Origin: Plantago ovata
Lineage: Eukaryota; Streptophyta; Magnoliopsida; Lamiales; Plantaginaceae
NCBI GenBank assembly: GCA_028274465.1
Contig: CM051457.1
Coordinates: 107,445,982 to 107,509,981 of the forward strand
Direction of reading: 5' to 3'
DNA length: 64,000 bases
Shown here: positions 22,440 to 34,438 of the stretch, one piece after another
Layout: every line of letters starts with the position of its first letter
How positions within the stretch are numbered: position 1 is the first letter of the stretch
Program-made: the position numbers and the translations under genes
Notes under the pieces: generated by a model
Told to the model about the DNA's origin: nothing
The model's database searches: none
The model's input: the letters and a program-made list of their open reading frames with translations, nothing else

Positions 22440-24550
22440 TGATAGTGTATATGTCCTAGAGACAGTCCTTACTAAGGGCATGGTGCCCTTGTAGAGGACA
22501 TATATGTACTATTACACAGGTCAACGTAATGTAATATATGTTTGTTTCATTTTACTGTTGAGTATCGCTTTCATATTTATATTACACCAGGCTGCAGCAT
22601 GTCATATCTATATTGCTGTCTGTATTGATACTGAACATGTCCCCTCGGATAGATGACCGATCACACAATTAGTGGGAGCTATGTGAGTTATCATCTATCC
22701 CAAACTCTCCCTAGTCGTGGTACATCTCGGATGTGGGGGTCTGAATGAACCTGACAAGACTAGTATGCGTGGAGGTTATACTTGTTGGAGCAAGTGTGAG
22801 CCGATCCCACGGCCACGGAACGGATTGTTGGACAATCAAGGAACGTTCCCATAACTGCGCATAGTTGTTCGAAGAAGCTTTATCGAACAATGGAAGTACC
22901 CACCGAACACTCCCATCGATGTATACTCTACACCGACGTGTCTATGGGAACCGGTGAGTTGTCGAAGTGATGCCATTCGTCCTTTGTACTTGCAGGACTT
23001 TATCATCACATTTGTTGCTCCATATCCTTGGTGGACCCGTCGATGTCAGCTCTGAATAAGCAGTTGACCTAAGACACGATCCAGGATTATGGCTAAATAC
23101 AAATGGGGGTGATAAGTGATTCTGTGAAGGGTTCATCTCTCAAGTGTAGCACAGGAGAGCACTGCTCGTAGTCTGCATAGTTGTGTTGCTAAAGTCACTG
23201 GCCAGTGCAAATGATATATTATGATGGTCATAAGTATATCTTAACCAAACAACTCCCTGAGACGCCCGTGGATGTGTTATTGGGATAGACAATTCATCGA
23301 TCCTAGATACATCCGAGCAAGTCAGATGAAGGGACGTTACCATCGCCGCGTTGAGCGCAACAGGCTTCGCAACGAAAGGGTTAGCTTTGAGAAACCTCTC
23401 AAACGTCCTCGCGTATTAATATTGCAAATGGAACCGTCTAGGAATTCCATGTTGCCTAGTCTAGGACTTTCTTAATACGGTGAGGCCCTATGGGTCACAC
23501 TATGTGGTGATTCAGCCTATCAGAATATCCTTCAAGACGGAATCGCAATTAATTTAGAATTAATTGTGATTGATGGATTATAATTGATTTGGAATTAATT
23601 ATAATAATTGGTGACTCAATTAATGATTTGGAATTATTAATTGAATTGTCTAATTAATTGTATTTTATGTAAATACAATTAAAGATTATATTTTGGAAAT
23701 GTAATGGAGGTTTGATTGTAAAGGATATGTTAATTTAGAATTAATATATGCACTTGGGCAAAATCTACTTGGAGTTTGGATTGCCTTAGAAATATATGTG
23801 GGTCCCAAAAGTGGGACCCATGTCCCGTAGGACAGGCGCGCGTGCGCGCGTGGCTGAGTAGGGGAAGGAGTTTGACTCCTTCTCTATTAGAAGTCCAAGT
23901 GATAAGTTAGATTTTCCTGATTGAGTTTTGATTTGATTGGGAATGAATCTAGACTTGATAATGGTTTCCTTGTGCGATAAGAATTAGATTCTTATTCCTT
24001 TACGAAGTCTAATTGCTTATGCTTTAGGCTTCTATAGACTACTATATATAGTGGACTATTAGAGAGAGTTTTATATACGATTTGAAAGACGATTTGAACA
24101 CAGTTTCAGACATAGACTTTCACAGTCTTCCTACCCAGTTTTCTTAGAGAAAATAAAAACTCTCCCCTCCTCCCCTTAGCCTCACGCGCGCGCACACCGC
24201 CACCGGAGGGAATTGCCGCCCCGTCTTCTTGGTCACATAAAGAATATCCTAGCATTCTTCCGATAGGCTGTTCATCCGTGAATACCAAGGTTGAGGTTCT
24301 AGGAGCTGGAAACTAACTCTTATTGTCTTGCAGATATACAGAGTATTGTAGATATCTTCGACTTCGACGAAGGAGAAGATACACCGGAATATTACGAAGA
24401 CTTGGAAGCTGCTTTGGAAGTAAGGTTAGTCTTCTAATTGACGTGTTTATATATATACGACATATGCATAATCAATTAACCAGTATGTTAAGAAATTTTT
24501 TTAAAATTCCGCTGCGTACCTAGGGGTAACTCTGACCATATTTTCTTACA
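22440..24550 (+). repeat. LTR 1 of Copia element B
   Basis: It starts TGATAGTGTATATGTCC and ends TATTTTCTTACA. The length is 2111 bp. It is related to the element A LTR in its first bases (TGTCCTAGAGACA) and in GAGGCCCTATGGGTCACAC-like wording, so A and B belong to neighbouring families. Confidence 0.95.
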
Positions 24551-24551
24551 G

Positions 24552-24564
24552 TGGTATTAGAGCC
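24552..24564 (+). promoter_or_regulatory. Primer binding site of element B
   Basis: TGGTATTAGAGCC follows the LTR by one base and differs by one base from the standard initiator-Met PBS. The second leader copy has the standard form TGGTATCAGAGCC at 32484-32496. Confidence 0.9.
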
Positions 24565-24732
24565 AGGTTAATTGATTACGTATATACGTATATATATATT
24601 GTATGATTTTGTAGATATGTGGATGCAATTGATTCTATGATGAATTCGATTTTCAAAAGTTTTGTTTTTTATATAAATTTAGAATTTATAATTTTTCAAA
24701 AAAAAAAAAAAATTAAATATATATATTTTTTG

Positions 24733-24970
24733 ACCGGGGCTGCTTGCGCGACACAAGCGGCGGCCGCAGGCGCCCAAGGTGCCCGGGGCCTGCGGGCCGC
24801 AGGCGCTCGGGCGGCTGCGGTACCGCAGGCGCCCTGCCTGCGGACGCAGGTGCCCAGCGCCTAGGGCGGCGGGCGCCTGCACCCGCGGCGTCCGGTAGCC
24901 GCGTGTAGCGGGCGCCGGGGGCCCGAGGCCGCGGGCACCGGGAGGGGGCGGGACTAGGTCCCGTCCCACG
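24733..24970 (+). repeat. GC-rich variable block in the element B leader
   Basis: About 240 bp at very high GC, sharply bounded by an A-run/AT stretch on the left (24700-24731) and an A-run on the right. It is composed of repeated GCAGGCGC, GCCTGCGG and GGCGCC words that are mutually complementary, so strong secondary structure is expected. The corresponding block in the second leader copy (32668-32847) is only about 180 bp and differently arranged, although the flanks are nearly identical. Confidence 0.85.
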
Positions 24971-25448
24971 TTTTTAAAAAAAAAAAATTATATATTTTCG
25001 GGTTGGACCCAAAATCGACTTTTGAAAGTTTTGAGGATTGAATTTTATATTTGGAATATAAATATGATTTAATTGTAATTGTTTTAAACTAGAGGCGTTA
25101 AATTTAATTAGTATAAAGTTAAAGGGCTTATTTGTAATTTATCAATTTATTGTTTATTGCAAATTAGTCCTTCTACTTTTGAATTTTAGATTTAACACCT
25201 CTAAGGTTTTTAAAATTACAATTAAGTCCTTCGAGTTTTCGAAAATTACTACTTGGTCAATAGAATTTTCGAATGTTCAATCTAGTCCAAATTTTCAATT
25301 ATTTCATAGAGATTATAAGTATGGGATTATAATTTTCATAATGAAATTATGAAGTCATTTGTCATCCACATAGGCTACTACTTGTTTCATATGATCTATA
25401 TGCTATTGTTTGACAATGTTTAAATACCATGTTTTTACATTCCGTTCG

Positions 25449-25614
25449 ACCGCTATGCATGCGAGGGTAGGCGGCGCCCTCTTATATGTCGGACCGCATA
25501 TTTATGTATGGGTAGGCGGCACCCGTTATATGCTTGACCGCGTTTAGAACTAGAATGGATAGGCGACATCCATTACGTGTAGACCGTTCATGCATGATGG
25601 GTAGGCGGCGCCCT
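25449..25614 (+). other. Array of four phased hairpins in the element B leader
   Basis: Hairpins at 25463, 25508, 25555 and 25597 have stems GAGGGT/GCCCTC, ATGGGT/ACCCGT, ATGGAT/ATCCAT and ATGGGT/GCCCTT around loops AGGCGGC (AGGCGAC in the third). Each is preceded by GACCGC or GACCGT. Spacing is 42-47 nt. The design matches the array in element A at 3511-3690. Confidence 0.75.
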
Positions 25615-26199
25615 TATTTGTTTGTAGATGACTGATAACAACCCTCAAGTTACAAGCCCCAACCAATATAAGTACGGAAATATGTGTATATATATATATA
25701 TATATATATGTATTTCTGAGATGCTTTCCATAGGGTGCTTTAATTTTGAACTTTCATTGCGTTTTCTTGTATTGGCGACCTCGTCTTACAACACTCGTAG
25801 TAATCGTCAAATTAGAGTAAGCCTATGGTTATGACTTACTGCATATTGTATCTAGCGACCTCGATAGGTGCAATATGTAGGGTATCGGGTTAAATTAGAT
25901 TTAACAACCAAGAGTTGCGTGACGCAATTGGATAGTCTTACTAGTCCTACCGGTCATATTATGCTATGCGACCAGCCCCCGTTGGAGTATGGAATAATAT
26001 GGATTTGGATCTTGGCCACTACGGTAACTTGTTGGACATTACCCGTATGTTTGTTGTGGGGGCAAGCATATGTGAAAATAGTGGGAGCTAAACAGCTAAA
26101 GGACCTTGTTGTTTAGTTATGTTGACTGTGTATTTAGAAATGATATTTCAATAGTTGATTTATTATTTTCGTTCTATATTATTTCTCCTGGAAACCGAA

Positions 26200-29100
26200 A
26201 TGGCGAGAATCTCGCTCCGTGCTGTCTTAGAGAAGCAAATTTTGACCGAACCAAACTTCCTAGATTGGATCAGGAATATATGTTTGGTGCTGAGGTACGA
26301 AAGGATTGAGTACGTCTTGGACGAGGCTAATCCCGTGTGTCCCGAGAATCAGACTGCCGATCAAGTTGCTGATTTGGAATCAAGCCAACAAGGCAAGGTC
26401 TGATAAGCATCATGAGGATGCTAGATCCGCGCAGTGTATTATGCTGGCGGAAATGAGCAATGAGCTGCAGAGACAACATGATAGCATGTTGCCGTATGAG
26501 ATGCTAAAGCATCTTGAGTCGCTCTTGGAGACGACAGCTAGAAGTGTTGAATTTGATTTGATCAAAGAGATACACAGATGCAAGCTCAATGAAGGAGGGA
26601 ACATGTCTGAACATGTTCTCAAGATGAGAATAAGATCATGGTGATCTTTGTCCTTCAATCATTGCCGAGTTCGTATTCGCAGTTCATCGTTAACCACCAT
26701 GAATGCGAATGACGTAACACTGCCCGAACTTCATAATCTGCTGAAGACATATGATCAAACTCTTCCTAAGAAGGAAAAGTCGATCATGTTTGTTGGGCAA
26801 CCGTCTAACCCAAACCCGAGAAACAAAGGTGCTAAGGGTAAGGGAAAGTCGGGAGCCAAGGCTAACACTTCGAGTGATAAGCCTAAACGTCTGAACCAGA
26901 AAAGGAAGTTCAAGAAAGAACGGTACACACAGATGAATGTCATTTCTGTAAGCCGAAAGGACATTGGAAGAAAGATTGCCCTAAGCTAAGGGTAGATCAA
27001 GCTAAGAAGCCGCCGGCTTCTAGCTCATGTATGTTTGTTATTGAAATGAACATGACTACTTTTGACTCCAATGGTTGGGTATTAGATACAGCATGTGGCT
27101 CGCACATTTATAATAATGTGCAAGGGGCCATTGAACACAGGCTAGTCAAGCAAGGTGAAATCGACTTGCATGTTGGGAACAACAATCCAGTTGAAGCCAA
27201 ACGCGTTGGACGCTGCAAGATAGATTTACCTTCAGGACAACGTTTAGAACTTGATAGCGTTTATTTTGTTCCATCCATTGTCAGAAATATTATTTTCATT
27301 CCATTGTTGGACAATTGGGGTTTTTCCTAATACTTGTTATTTTTCATTAAATGACCAGTATTATGGAAAAGCTCGCTTAGTGAATGGTTTATATATTCTA
27401 CAAAGTAGTCAACCTTTATTTCAAATACATAACAAACAACCGTCTTCAAGTAAGAAGAATAATCCATCTTATCTATGGCATTGTCGTCTAGGCCATATCA
27501 ATGAAACACGGATTCAAAGACTAAGGAAGTTGGACTACTTAGAACCATTTGATTTTGAATCATATGGTACATGTGAATCTTGTGTTAAGGGTAAGATGAC
27601 GAACAAACCTTTTGTTGGACAAGGAGTTCGTGCCACTCGCTGCTTAGAGCTCATACATACCGATGTATGTGGACCGTTTAAAGTCCATGCGCGTGGGGGT
27701 TATCCTTACTTCGTTACCTTTACTGACGATTTCTCAAGGTATGAATATATCTTTCTTATGAAGAATAAATCCGAGACCTTTGGGAAATTCAAGGAGTTTA
27801 GGAATGAGGTCGAGAATGAATTGAACCTAAGGATAGTCACTCTTCGATCGGATCGAGGAGGTGAATACCTTAGTGAAGAATTTATCGATTACTTGAAGGA
27901 AAATGGGACTCAATCGCAATGGATTCCTCCTGGAACACCACAGTTAAACGGTGTGTCTGAGAGGAGGAATCGAACCCTGTTAGACATGGTAAGATCAATG
28001 ATTGGATTCTCGACTCTTCCAAAGTATATGTGGGGATATGCACTGCAAACTGCAATCTACATTCTGAACCGTGTACCATCTAAATCAGTGGAGAAAACTC
28101 CTTATGAGTTATGGAAGGGAAAGAAGCCTTCACTAGGCTATCTTAGACCTTGGGGCTGTCCTGCGATAGTCAAGCTGATGCTCACTGATAAGTTAGATGC
28201 CAAGGGTGTCAAAGTATATTTCATAGGCTATCCTCGTCAGACGAGAGGCTATGAATTCTATCATGCTGAAGATCACAAGGTGATCGTGTCTAGAAACGTG
28301 AAGTTTTTAGAAGCTGAATACCTCGAAGAAGAGAGGTTAGATGATATGATAGAACTTGAAGAAATTCAAGACTTTGACACGCGCGAACATGAGGTCTTTA
28401 AATCTTCTGATTTGGACTCAAGTTCAGTGGGAGCTTTCGAAGCAGACAAGGGTGATGATATGACACTTGCTAGGCATGTCATAGTCAGTGGGAGTCCTGT
28501 GATTAGATCAACAGTTGAAACCACACCTGTAGAACCCGTTGTCAACCAACCTGTGCAACAAGTTGCACAAGAGCAGCCTCCCGCAAGGGAACAGGGTCAC
28601 GCCCAACGACCAGCTGCATCAGTACCCACTGATAATGTTCGTGTTACACGAAGCCAGAAAAGAAAAGCACCAGAACAAGTCGAGCTCCGTAGGTCGAAGA
28701 GGATCCTTAGAGGACCTCAGAAGCAGAGCCTTATGATAGAAGACATCAGTGATCTTGATGTCGGTTTATCAGATCGGGAAGATCCCGAGACCTACAAAGA
28801 GGCAATAATTGATATTGACTCAGACAAATGGCAAGAGGCCATGGAATTAGAAATGGATTCAATGTACCAGAACCAAGTTTGGAACTTGGTAGACTTGCCC
28901 CAAGGGGTTAGACCAATTGGGTGCAAATGGGTCTTTAAACGAAAGACAGATGTCGATGGCAAGGTACAAACGCACAAAGCTAGGCTTGTGGCAAAAGGCT
29001 ACACGCAAAGGTATGGCATCGATTACGATGAAACCTTTTCACCAGTAGCAAAATTGAAGTCCATTCGAATTCTACTTGCGATAGCTGCCTACTATGATTA

Positions 29101-30358
29101 TGAAATCTGGCAGATGGGTGTAAAGACAGCCTTCCTCAATGGCAACCTTGAGGAAGAGGTCTATATGGTACAGCCGGAAGGTTTTATTAGTAAAACCAGG
29201 CCAAGCGCTGTATGCAAATTACAAAGATCCATCTATGGGCTAAAGCAAGCGTCAAGGAGCTGGAATATCCGCTTTGATGAAGCTGTCAAATTGTTTGACT
29301 TCATCAGAAGCAAGGAAGATCCCTGTGTCTATGCGAGACACAGCGACAAAGGAGTTGTTTTCATGATCATTTATGTAGATGACATTTTGATCATGGGAAA
29401 CAATGTCTCTATGCTAGAAGAGACTAAAGTTTGGTTATCAAGTACCTTCTCGATGAAGGACTTGGGTGAAGCGAACTACATCCTAGGGATCAAGATCTTT
29501 AGAGATAGATCCAAGAGGATGTTGGGAATGACACAGTCCACCTACATCGACAAAATACTGAAGCGTTATAAGATGGACGACTCAAAGAGACGCTTTCTCC
29601 CAGCTAGGCATGGGATTGTCTTATCAGTTAAGGATGGTCCTAAAACTGATGAAGAAAGAAATGCAATGAGTCGTGTGCCCTATGCTTCGGCAGTAGGGTC
29701 TATAATGTATGCAATGAATTGCACAAGGCCCGATGTGGCATATGCGCTTAGTGTCACTTGTCGACACCAACAGAATCCAGGAGTATCTCACTGGACTCCT
29801 GTGAAGAACATTCTTAAGTACCTTAGACGGACTAAAGAGATGTTCTTGGTGTTTGGTGGAGAACCATAATTGAAGATGTTTGGGTATGTCGACGCTGGAT
29901 TTGAATCAGATCCTGATGACTTTAAGTCACATACAGGATACGTATTCAAATTGAACGGAGGAGCTGTCTGTTGGAAGAGCTCTAAGCAAGCCACGGTTGC
30001 TGACTCATCCACAGAGGTCGAGTACATTGCTGCATCAGAAGCATCGAAAGAAGCTGTCTGGATTTCAAAGTTCTTGAAGGAATTGAGGGTTGTTCCTGCT
30101 CCCAGTCCAATAACGATTTATTGTGACAATACGGGCGCCGTCGCTCAAGCTAGGGAGCCTAGATCTACAAACAAGAACAAACATGTACTTAGAAAATATC
30201 ACGTTATACGTGAGATTATAGATAGAGGAGAAGTTAGTATAGAACGTGTCTCAACCACGGACAATGTGGCAGATCCTTTCACCAAGGTCTTATCAGTGGA
30301 AGTCCACTTAAGACATTATGCTAATCTGGGCATTAGGCATAAAGGTGACTGGCTCTAG
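26200..30358 (+). pseudogene. Copia gag-pol of element B (nearly whole fossil)
   Basis: Gag lies at about 26200-26990 and ends in a CCHC zinc knuckle (near 26935-26985). The protease around 27060-27300 has the DTACGSH active-site type. Integrase lies at about 27450-28280, with the HTDVCGPF and [13 protein letters not shown] core. Reverse transcriptase lies at about 28800-29560 ([24 protein letters not shown]-type catalytic motif). RNase H lies at about 29870-30340 (STEVEYIAASEASKEAVW, ending NVADPFTKVL). Most of integrase through RT is one continuous open stretch of more than 850 codons. About five breaks in all make this copy non-coding. The wording is closest to Angela/Tork-type Copia (inference). 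Confidence 0.9.
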
Positions 30359-30359
30359 T

Positions 30360-30372
30360 CCAAGTGGGAGAT
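30360..30372 (+). promoter_or_regulatory. Polypurine tract of element B
   Basis: CCAAGTGGGAGAT directly before the TG of LTR 2. It is identical in type to that of element A. Confidence 0.85.
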
Positions 30373-32482
30373 TGATAGTGTATATGTCCTAGAGACAGTC
30401 CTTACTAAGGGCATGGTGCCCTTGTAGAGGACATATATGTACTATTACACATGTCAACGTAATGTAATATATGTTTGTTTCATTTTACTGTTGAGTATCG
30501 CTTTCATATTTATATTACACCAGGCTGCAGCATGTCATATTTATATTGCTGTCTGTATTGATACTGAACATGTCCCCTCGGATAGATGACCGATCACATA
30601 GTTAGTGGGAGCTATGTGAGTTATCATCTATCCCAAACTCTCCCTAGTCGTGGTACATCTCGGATGTGAGGGTCTGAATGAACCTGACAAGACTAGTATG
30701 CGTGGAGGTTATACTTGTTGGAGCAAGTGTGAGCCGATCCCACGGCCACGGAACGGATTGTTGGACAATCAAGGAACGTTCCCATAACTGCGCATAGTTG
30801 TTCGAAGAAGCTTTATCGAACAATGGAAGTACCCACCGGACACTCCCATCGATGTATACTCTACACCGACGTGTCTATGGGAACCGGTGAGTTGTCGAAG
30901 TGATGCCATTCGTCCTTTGTACTTACAGGACTTTATCATCACATTTGTTGCTCCATATCCTTGGTGGACCCGTCGATGTCAGCTCTGAATAAGCAGTTGA
31001 CCTAAGACACGATCCAGGATTATGGCTAAATACAAATGGGGGTGATAAGTGATTCTGTGAAGGGTTCATCTCTCAAGTGTAGCACAGGAGAGCACTGCTC
31101 GTAGTCTGCATAGTTGTGTTGGTAAAGTCAATGGCCAGTGCAAATGATATATTATGATGGTCATAAGTATATCTTAAGCAAACAACTCCCTGAGACGTCC
31201 GTGGATGTATTATTGGGATAGACACTTCATCGATCCTAAATACATCCGAGCAAGTCAGATGAAGGGACGTTACCATCGCCGCGTTGAGCGCAATAGGCTT
31301 CGCAACGAAAGGGTTAGCTTTGAGAAACCTCTCAAACGTCCTCGCGTATTAATATTGCAAATGGAACCGTCTAGGAATTCCATGTTGCCTAGTCTAGGAC
31401 TTGCTTAATACGGTGAGGCCCTATGGGTCACACTATGTGGTGATTCAGCCTATCAGAATATCCTTGAAGATGGAATCGCAATTAATTTGGAATTAATTGT
31501 GATTGATGGATTATAATTGATTTGGAATTAATTATAATAATTGGTGGCTCAATTAATGATTTGGAATTATTAATTGAATTGGCTAATTAATTGTATTTTA
31601 TGTAAATACAATTAAAGATTATATTTTGGAAATATAATGGAGGTTTGATTGTAAAGGATATGTTAATTTAGAATTAACATATGCACTTGGGCAAAATCTA
31701 CTTGGAGTTTGGATTGCCTTAGAAATATATGTGGGTCCCAAAAGTGGGACCCACGTCCCGTAGGACAGGCGCGCGCGCGCGTGGCTGAGTAGGGGAAGGA
31801 GTTTGACTCCTTCCTCTATTAGAAGTCGAAGGGATAAGTTAGATTTTCCTGATTGAGTTTTGATTTGATTGGGAATGAATCTAGACTTGATAATGGTTTC
31901 CTTATGCGATAAGAATTAGATTCTTATTTCTTTACGAAGTCTAATTGCTTATGCTTTAGGCTTCTATAGACTACTATATATAGTGGACTATTAGAGAGAG
32001 TTTTATATACGATTTGAAAGACGATTTGAACACAGTTTCAGACATAGACTTTCACAGTCTTCCTACCCAGTTTTCTTAGAGAAAATAAAAACTTTCCCCT
32101 CCTCCCCTTAGCCTCACGCGCGCGCACACCGCCACCGGAGGGAATTGCCGCCCCGTCTTCTTGGTCACATAAAGAATATCCTAGCATTCTTCCGATAGGC
32201 TGTTCATCCGTGGATACCAAGGTTGAGGTTCTAGGAGCTGGAAACTAACTCTTATTGTCTTGCAGATATACAGAGTATTGTAGATATCTTCGACTTCGAC
32301 GAAGGAGAAGATACACCGGAATATTACGAAGACTTGGAAGCTGCTTTGGAAGTAAGGTTAGTCTTCTAATTGACGTGTTTATATATATACGACATATGCA
32401 TAATCAATTAACCAGTATGTTAAGAAAATTTTTTAAAATTCCGCTGCGTACCTAGGGGTAACTCTGACCATATTTTCTTACA
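30373..32482 (+). repeat. LTR 2 of Copia element B
   Basis: A complete 2110-bp LTR with the same ends as LTR 1. It is followed not by genomic flank but by another PBS and leader, showing a tandem arrangement. Confidence 0.95.
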
Positions 32483-33585
32483 GTGGTATCAGAGCCAGGT
32501 TAATTGATTACGTATATACGTATATATATATTGTATGATTTTGTAGATATGTGGATGCAATTGATTCTATGATGAATTCGATTTTCAAAAGTTTTGTTTT
32601 TTATATAAATTTAGAATTTATAATTTTTCAAAAAAAAAAAAAAAAATTTAAATATATATATTTTTTTGACCGGGGCCGTTTGCGCGACGCAAGCGGCGGC
32701 AGGCGGCGCCTGCGGCGGTGCCCGGGGCCTGCGGCACGCAGGCGCCGTGCCGCAGGCTCCGGGCACCTGCGTCCGCAGGCGCTGCGGGCGCCGGGTGCCC
32801 GGGGCCGCGGGCACCGGGAGGGGGCGGGACTAGGTCCCGTCCCACGTTTTTTAAAAAAAAAAAAATTATATATTTTCGGGTTGGACCCAAAATCGAATTT
32901 TGAAAGTTTTGAGGATTGAATTTTATATTTGGAATATAAATATGATTTAATTGTAATTGTTTTAAACTAGAGGCGTTAAATTTAATTAGTATAAAGTTAA
33001 AGGGCTTATTTGTAATTTATCAATTTATTGTTTATTGCAAATTAGTCCTTCTACTTTTGAATTTTAGATTTAACACCTCTAAGGTTTTTAAAATTACAAT
33101 TAAGTCCTTCGGGTTTTCGAAAATTGCTACTTGGTCAATAGAATTTTCGAATGTTCAATCTAGTCCAAATTTTCAATTATTTCATAAAGATTATAAGTAT
33201 GGGATTATAATTTTCATAATGAAATTATGAAGTCATTTGTCATCCACATAGGCTACTACTTGTTTCATATGCTCTATATGCTATTGTTTGACAATGCATG
33301 TTTAAATACCATGTTTTTACATTCCGTTCGACCGCTATGCATGCGAGGGTAGGCGGCGCCCTCTTATATGTCGGACCGCATATTTATGTATGGGTAGGCG
33401 GCACCCATTATATGCTTGACCGCGTTTAGAACTAGAATGGATAGACGGCATCCATTACGTGTAGACCGTTCATGCATGATGGGTAGGCGGCGCCCTTATT
33501 TGTTTGTAGATGACTGATAACAACCCTCAAGCTATATGCCCCAACCAATATAAGTACGGAAATATGTGTATATATATATATATAT
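32483..33585 (+). repeat. Second leader copy of element B
   Basis: It repeats 24551 to about 25710: PBS, AT-rich leader, GC-rich block (32668-32847), and the four-hairpin array with stems near 33350-33490 (ATGGGT/ACCCAT in the second unit, ATGGAT/ATCCAT with loop AGACGGC in the third). It stops in a TA microsatellite (33569-33585), which is the junction with the LTR fragment. No gag or pol is present. Confidence 0.9.
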
Positions 33586-33789
33586 GTAGATATCTTCGAC
33601 TTCGACGAAGGAGAAGATACACCGGAATATTACGAAGACTTGGAAGCTGCTTTGGAAGTAAGGTTAGTCTTCTAATTGACGTGTTTATATATATACGACA
33701 TATGCATAATCAATTAACCAGTATGTTAAGAAAATTTTTTAAAATTCCGCTGCGTACCCTAGGGGTAACTCTGACCATATTTTCTTACA
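33586..33789 (+). repeat. Terminal fragment of a third element B LTR
   Basis: 204 bp matching the last part of LTR 2 (32280-32482) almost exactly, ending TTTTCTTACA. It is followed directly by the GAAAA target copy. Confidence 0.92.
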
Positions 33790-33821
33790 GAAAAGCCTTG
33801 TTCATATTTTCTAAAGAAGGC

Positions 33822-34185
33822 CTTTAGCGACGGAACCATCCGTCGCTAAAGAAGGCCGATCGGTCGCTAATATTCGCTAGTGACCGATCGGTGTTTTTAG
33901 CGACGGATAAATTCGTCGTCGCTAAACCGTTAGTCGCTAGCGAATTAGCGACCGATGAGTTTTCCGTCGCAAATTTACGACGGAAAATGAGGTTGACTTT
34001 TAGCAACCGATGAATTATCCGTCGCAAAAGTCACCGGAGACTTAGCGACGGATGAGTCTCATCGGTTGCTAAATTTTAGCAACGGATGAGACTTATCCGT
34101 CGCTAAGTGTCCGGGACCTTTAGCGACGGATAAGTTCATCCGTCGCTGGATATAGCGACGGATGAACCGATCGATTGCTATTTTT
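33822..34185. repeat. Left subterminal repeat array of CACTA-1
   Basis: Many copies of TAGCGACGGAT and its reverse complement ATCCGTCGCTA, often as palindromes with a short centre. A second motif class contains GACCGATCGGTCGC. In En/Spm such repeats are the binding sites of the TNPA-type protein (family knowledge). Confidence 0.9.
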
Positions 34186-34438
34186 TTTTTTTTTAATTTT
34201 TTAGATATAATAATGAGACCCAAAATCAAATTCAACCTGTTCAATTAAGCAACATGTTACAGAAATTCTATAGACCAAATAAACCAAAAAATAATCCAAA
34301 AAAATCATAATAAATGTACCAAAACCCTCCATACATATAATAATAATCATACGTACACAATACTAATCCAAAATAATATCATAGTGTACACAGTATTCAT
34401 GTAGAAAATAGTAAATAAAGTCGAAAAGGATAGGGGTA

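Larger units (their letters stand above)
22440..33789 (+). mobile_element. Ty1/copia element B, rearranged tandem copy (LTR-body-LTR-leader-LTR fragment)
   Basis: The outer ends are flanked by a perfect target duplication GAAAA (22435-22439 and 33790-33794). Inside lie a complete LTR (22440-24550), a full interior (24551-30372), a second complete LTR (30373-32482), a second copy of only the leader (32483-33585) and the last 204 bp of a third LTR (33586-33789). One TSD around the whole block suggests a tandem dimer that later lost most of its second unit. The domain order is Copia. LTR1 and LTR2 differ by roughly 1-1.5% (visual), perhaps about half a million years at usual plant rates. The coding region is nearly whole, with about five breaks. 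Confidence 0.92.

Noticed and set aside
24619-24969. Ala/Pro/Gly-rich frames on both strands in the Copia B leader
   Set aside because: They come from the GC-rich block and are not shared in frame by the second leader copy (32551-32919).
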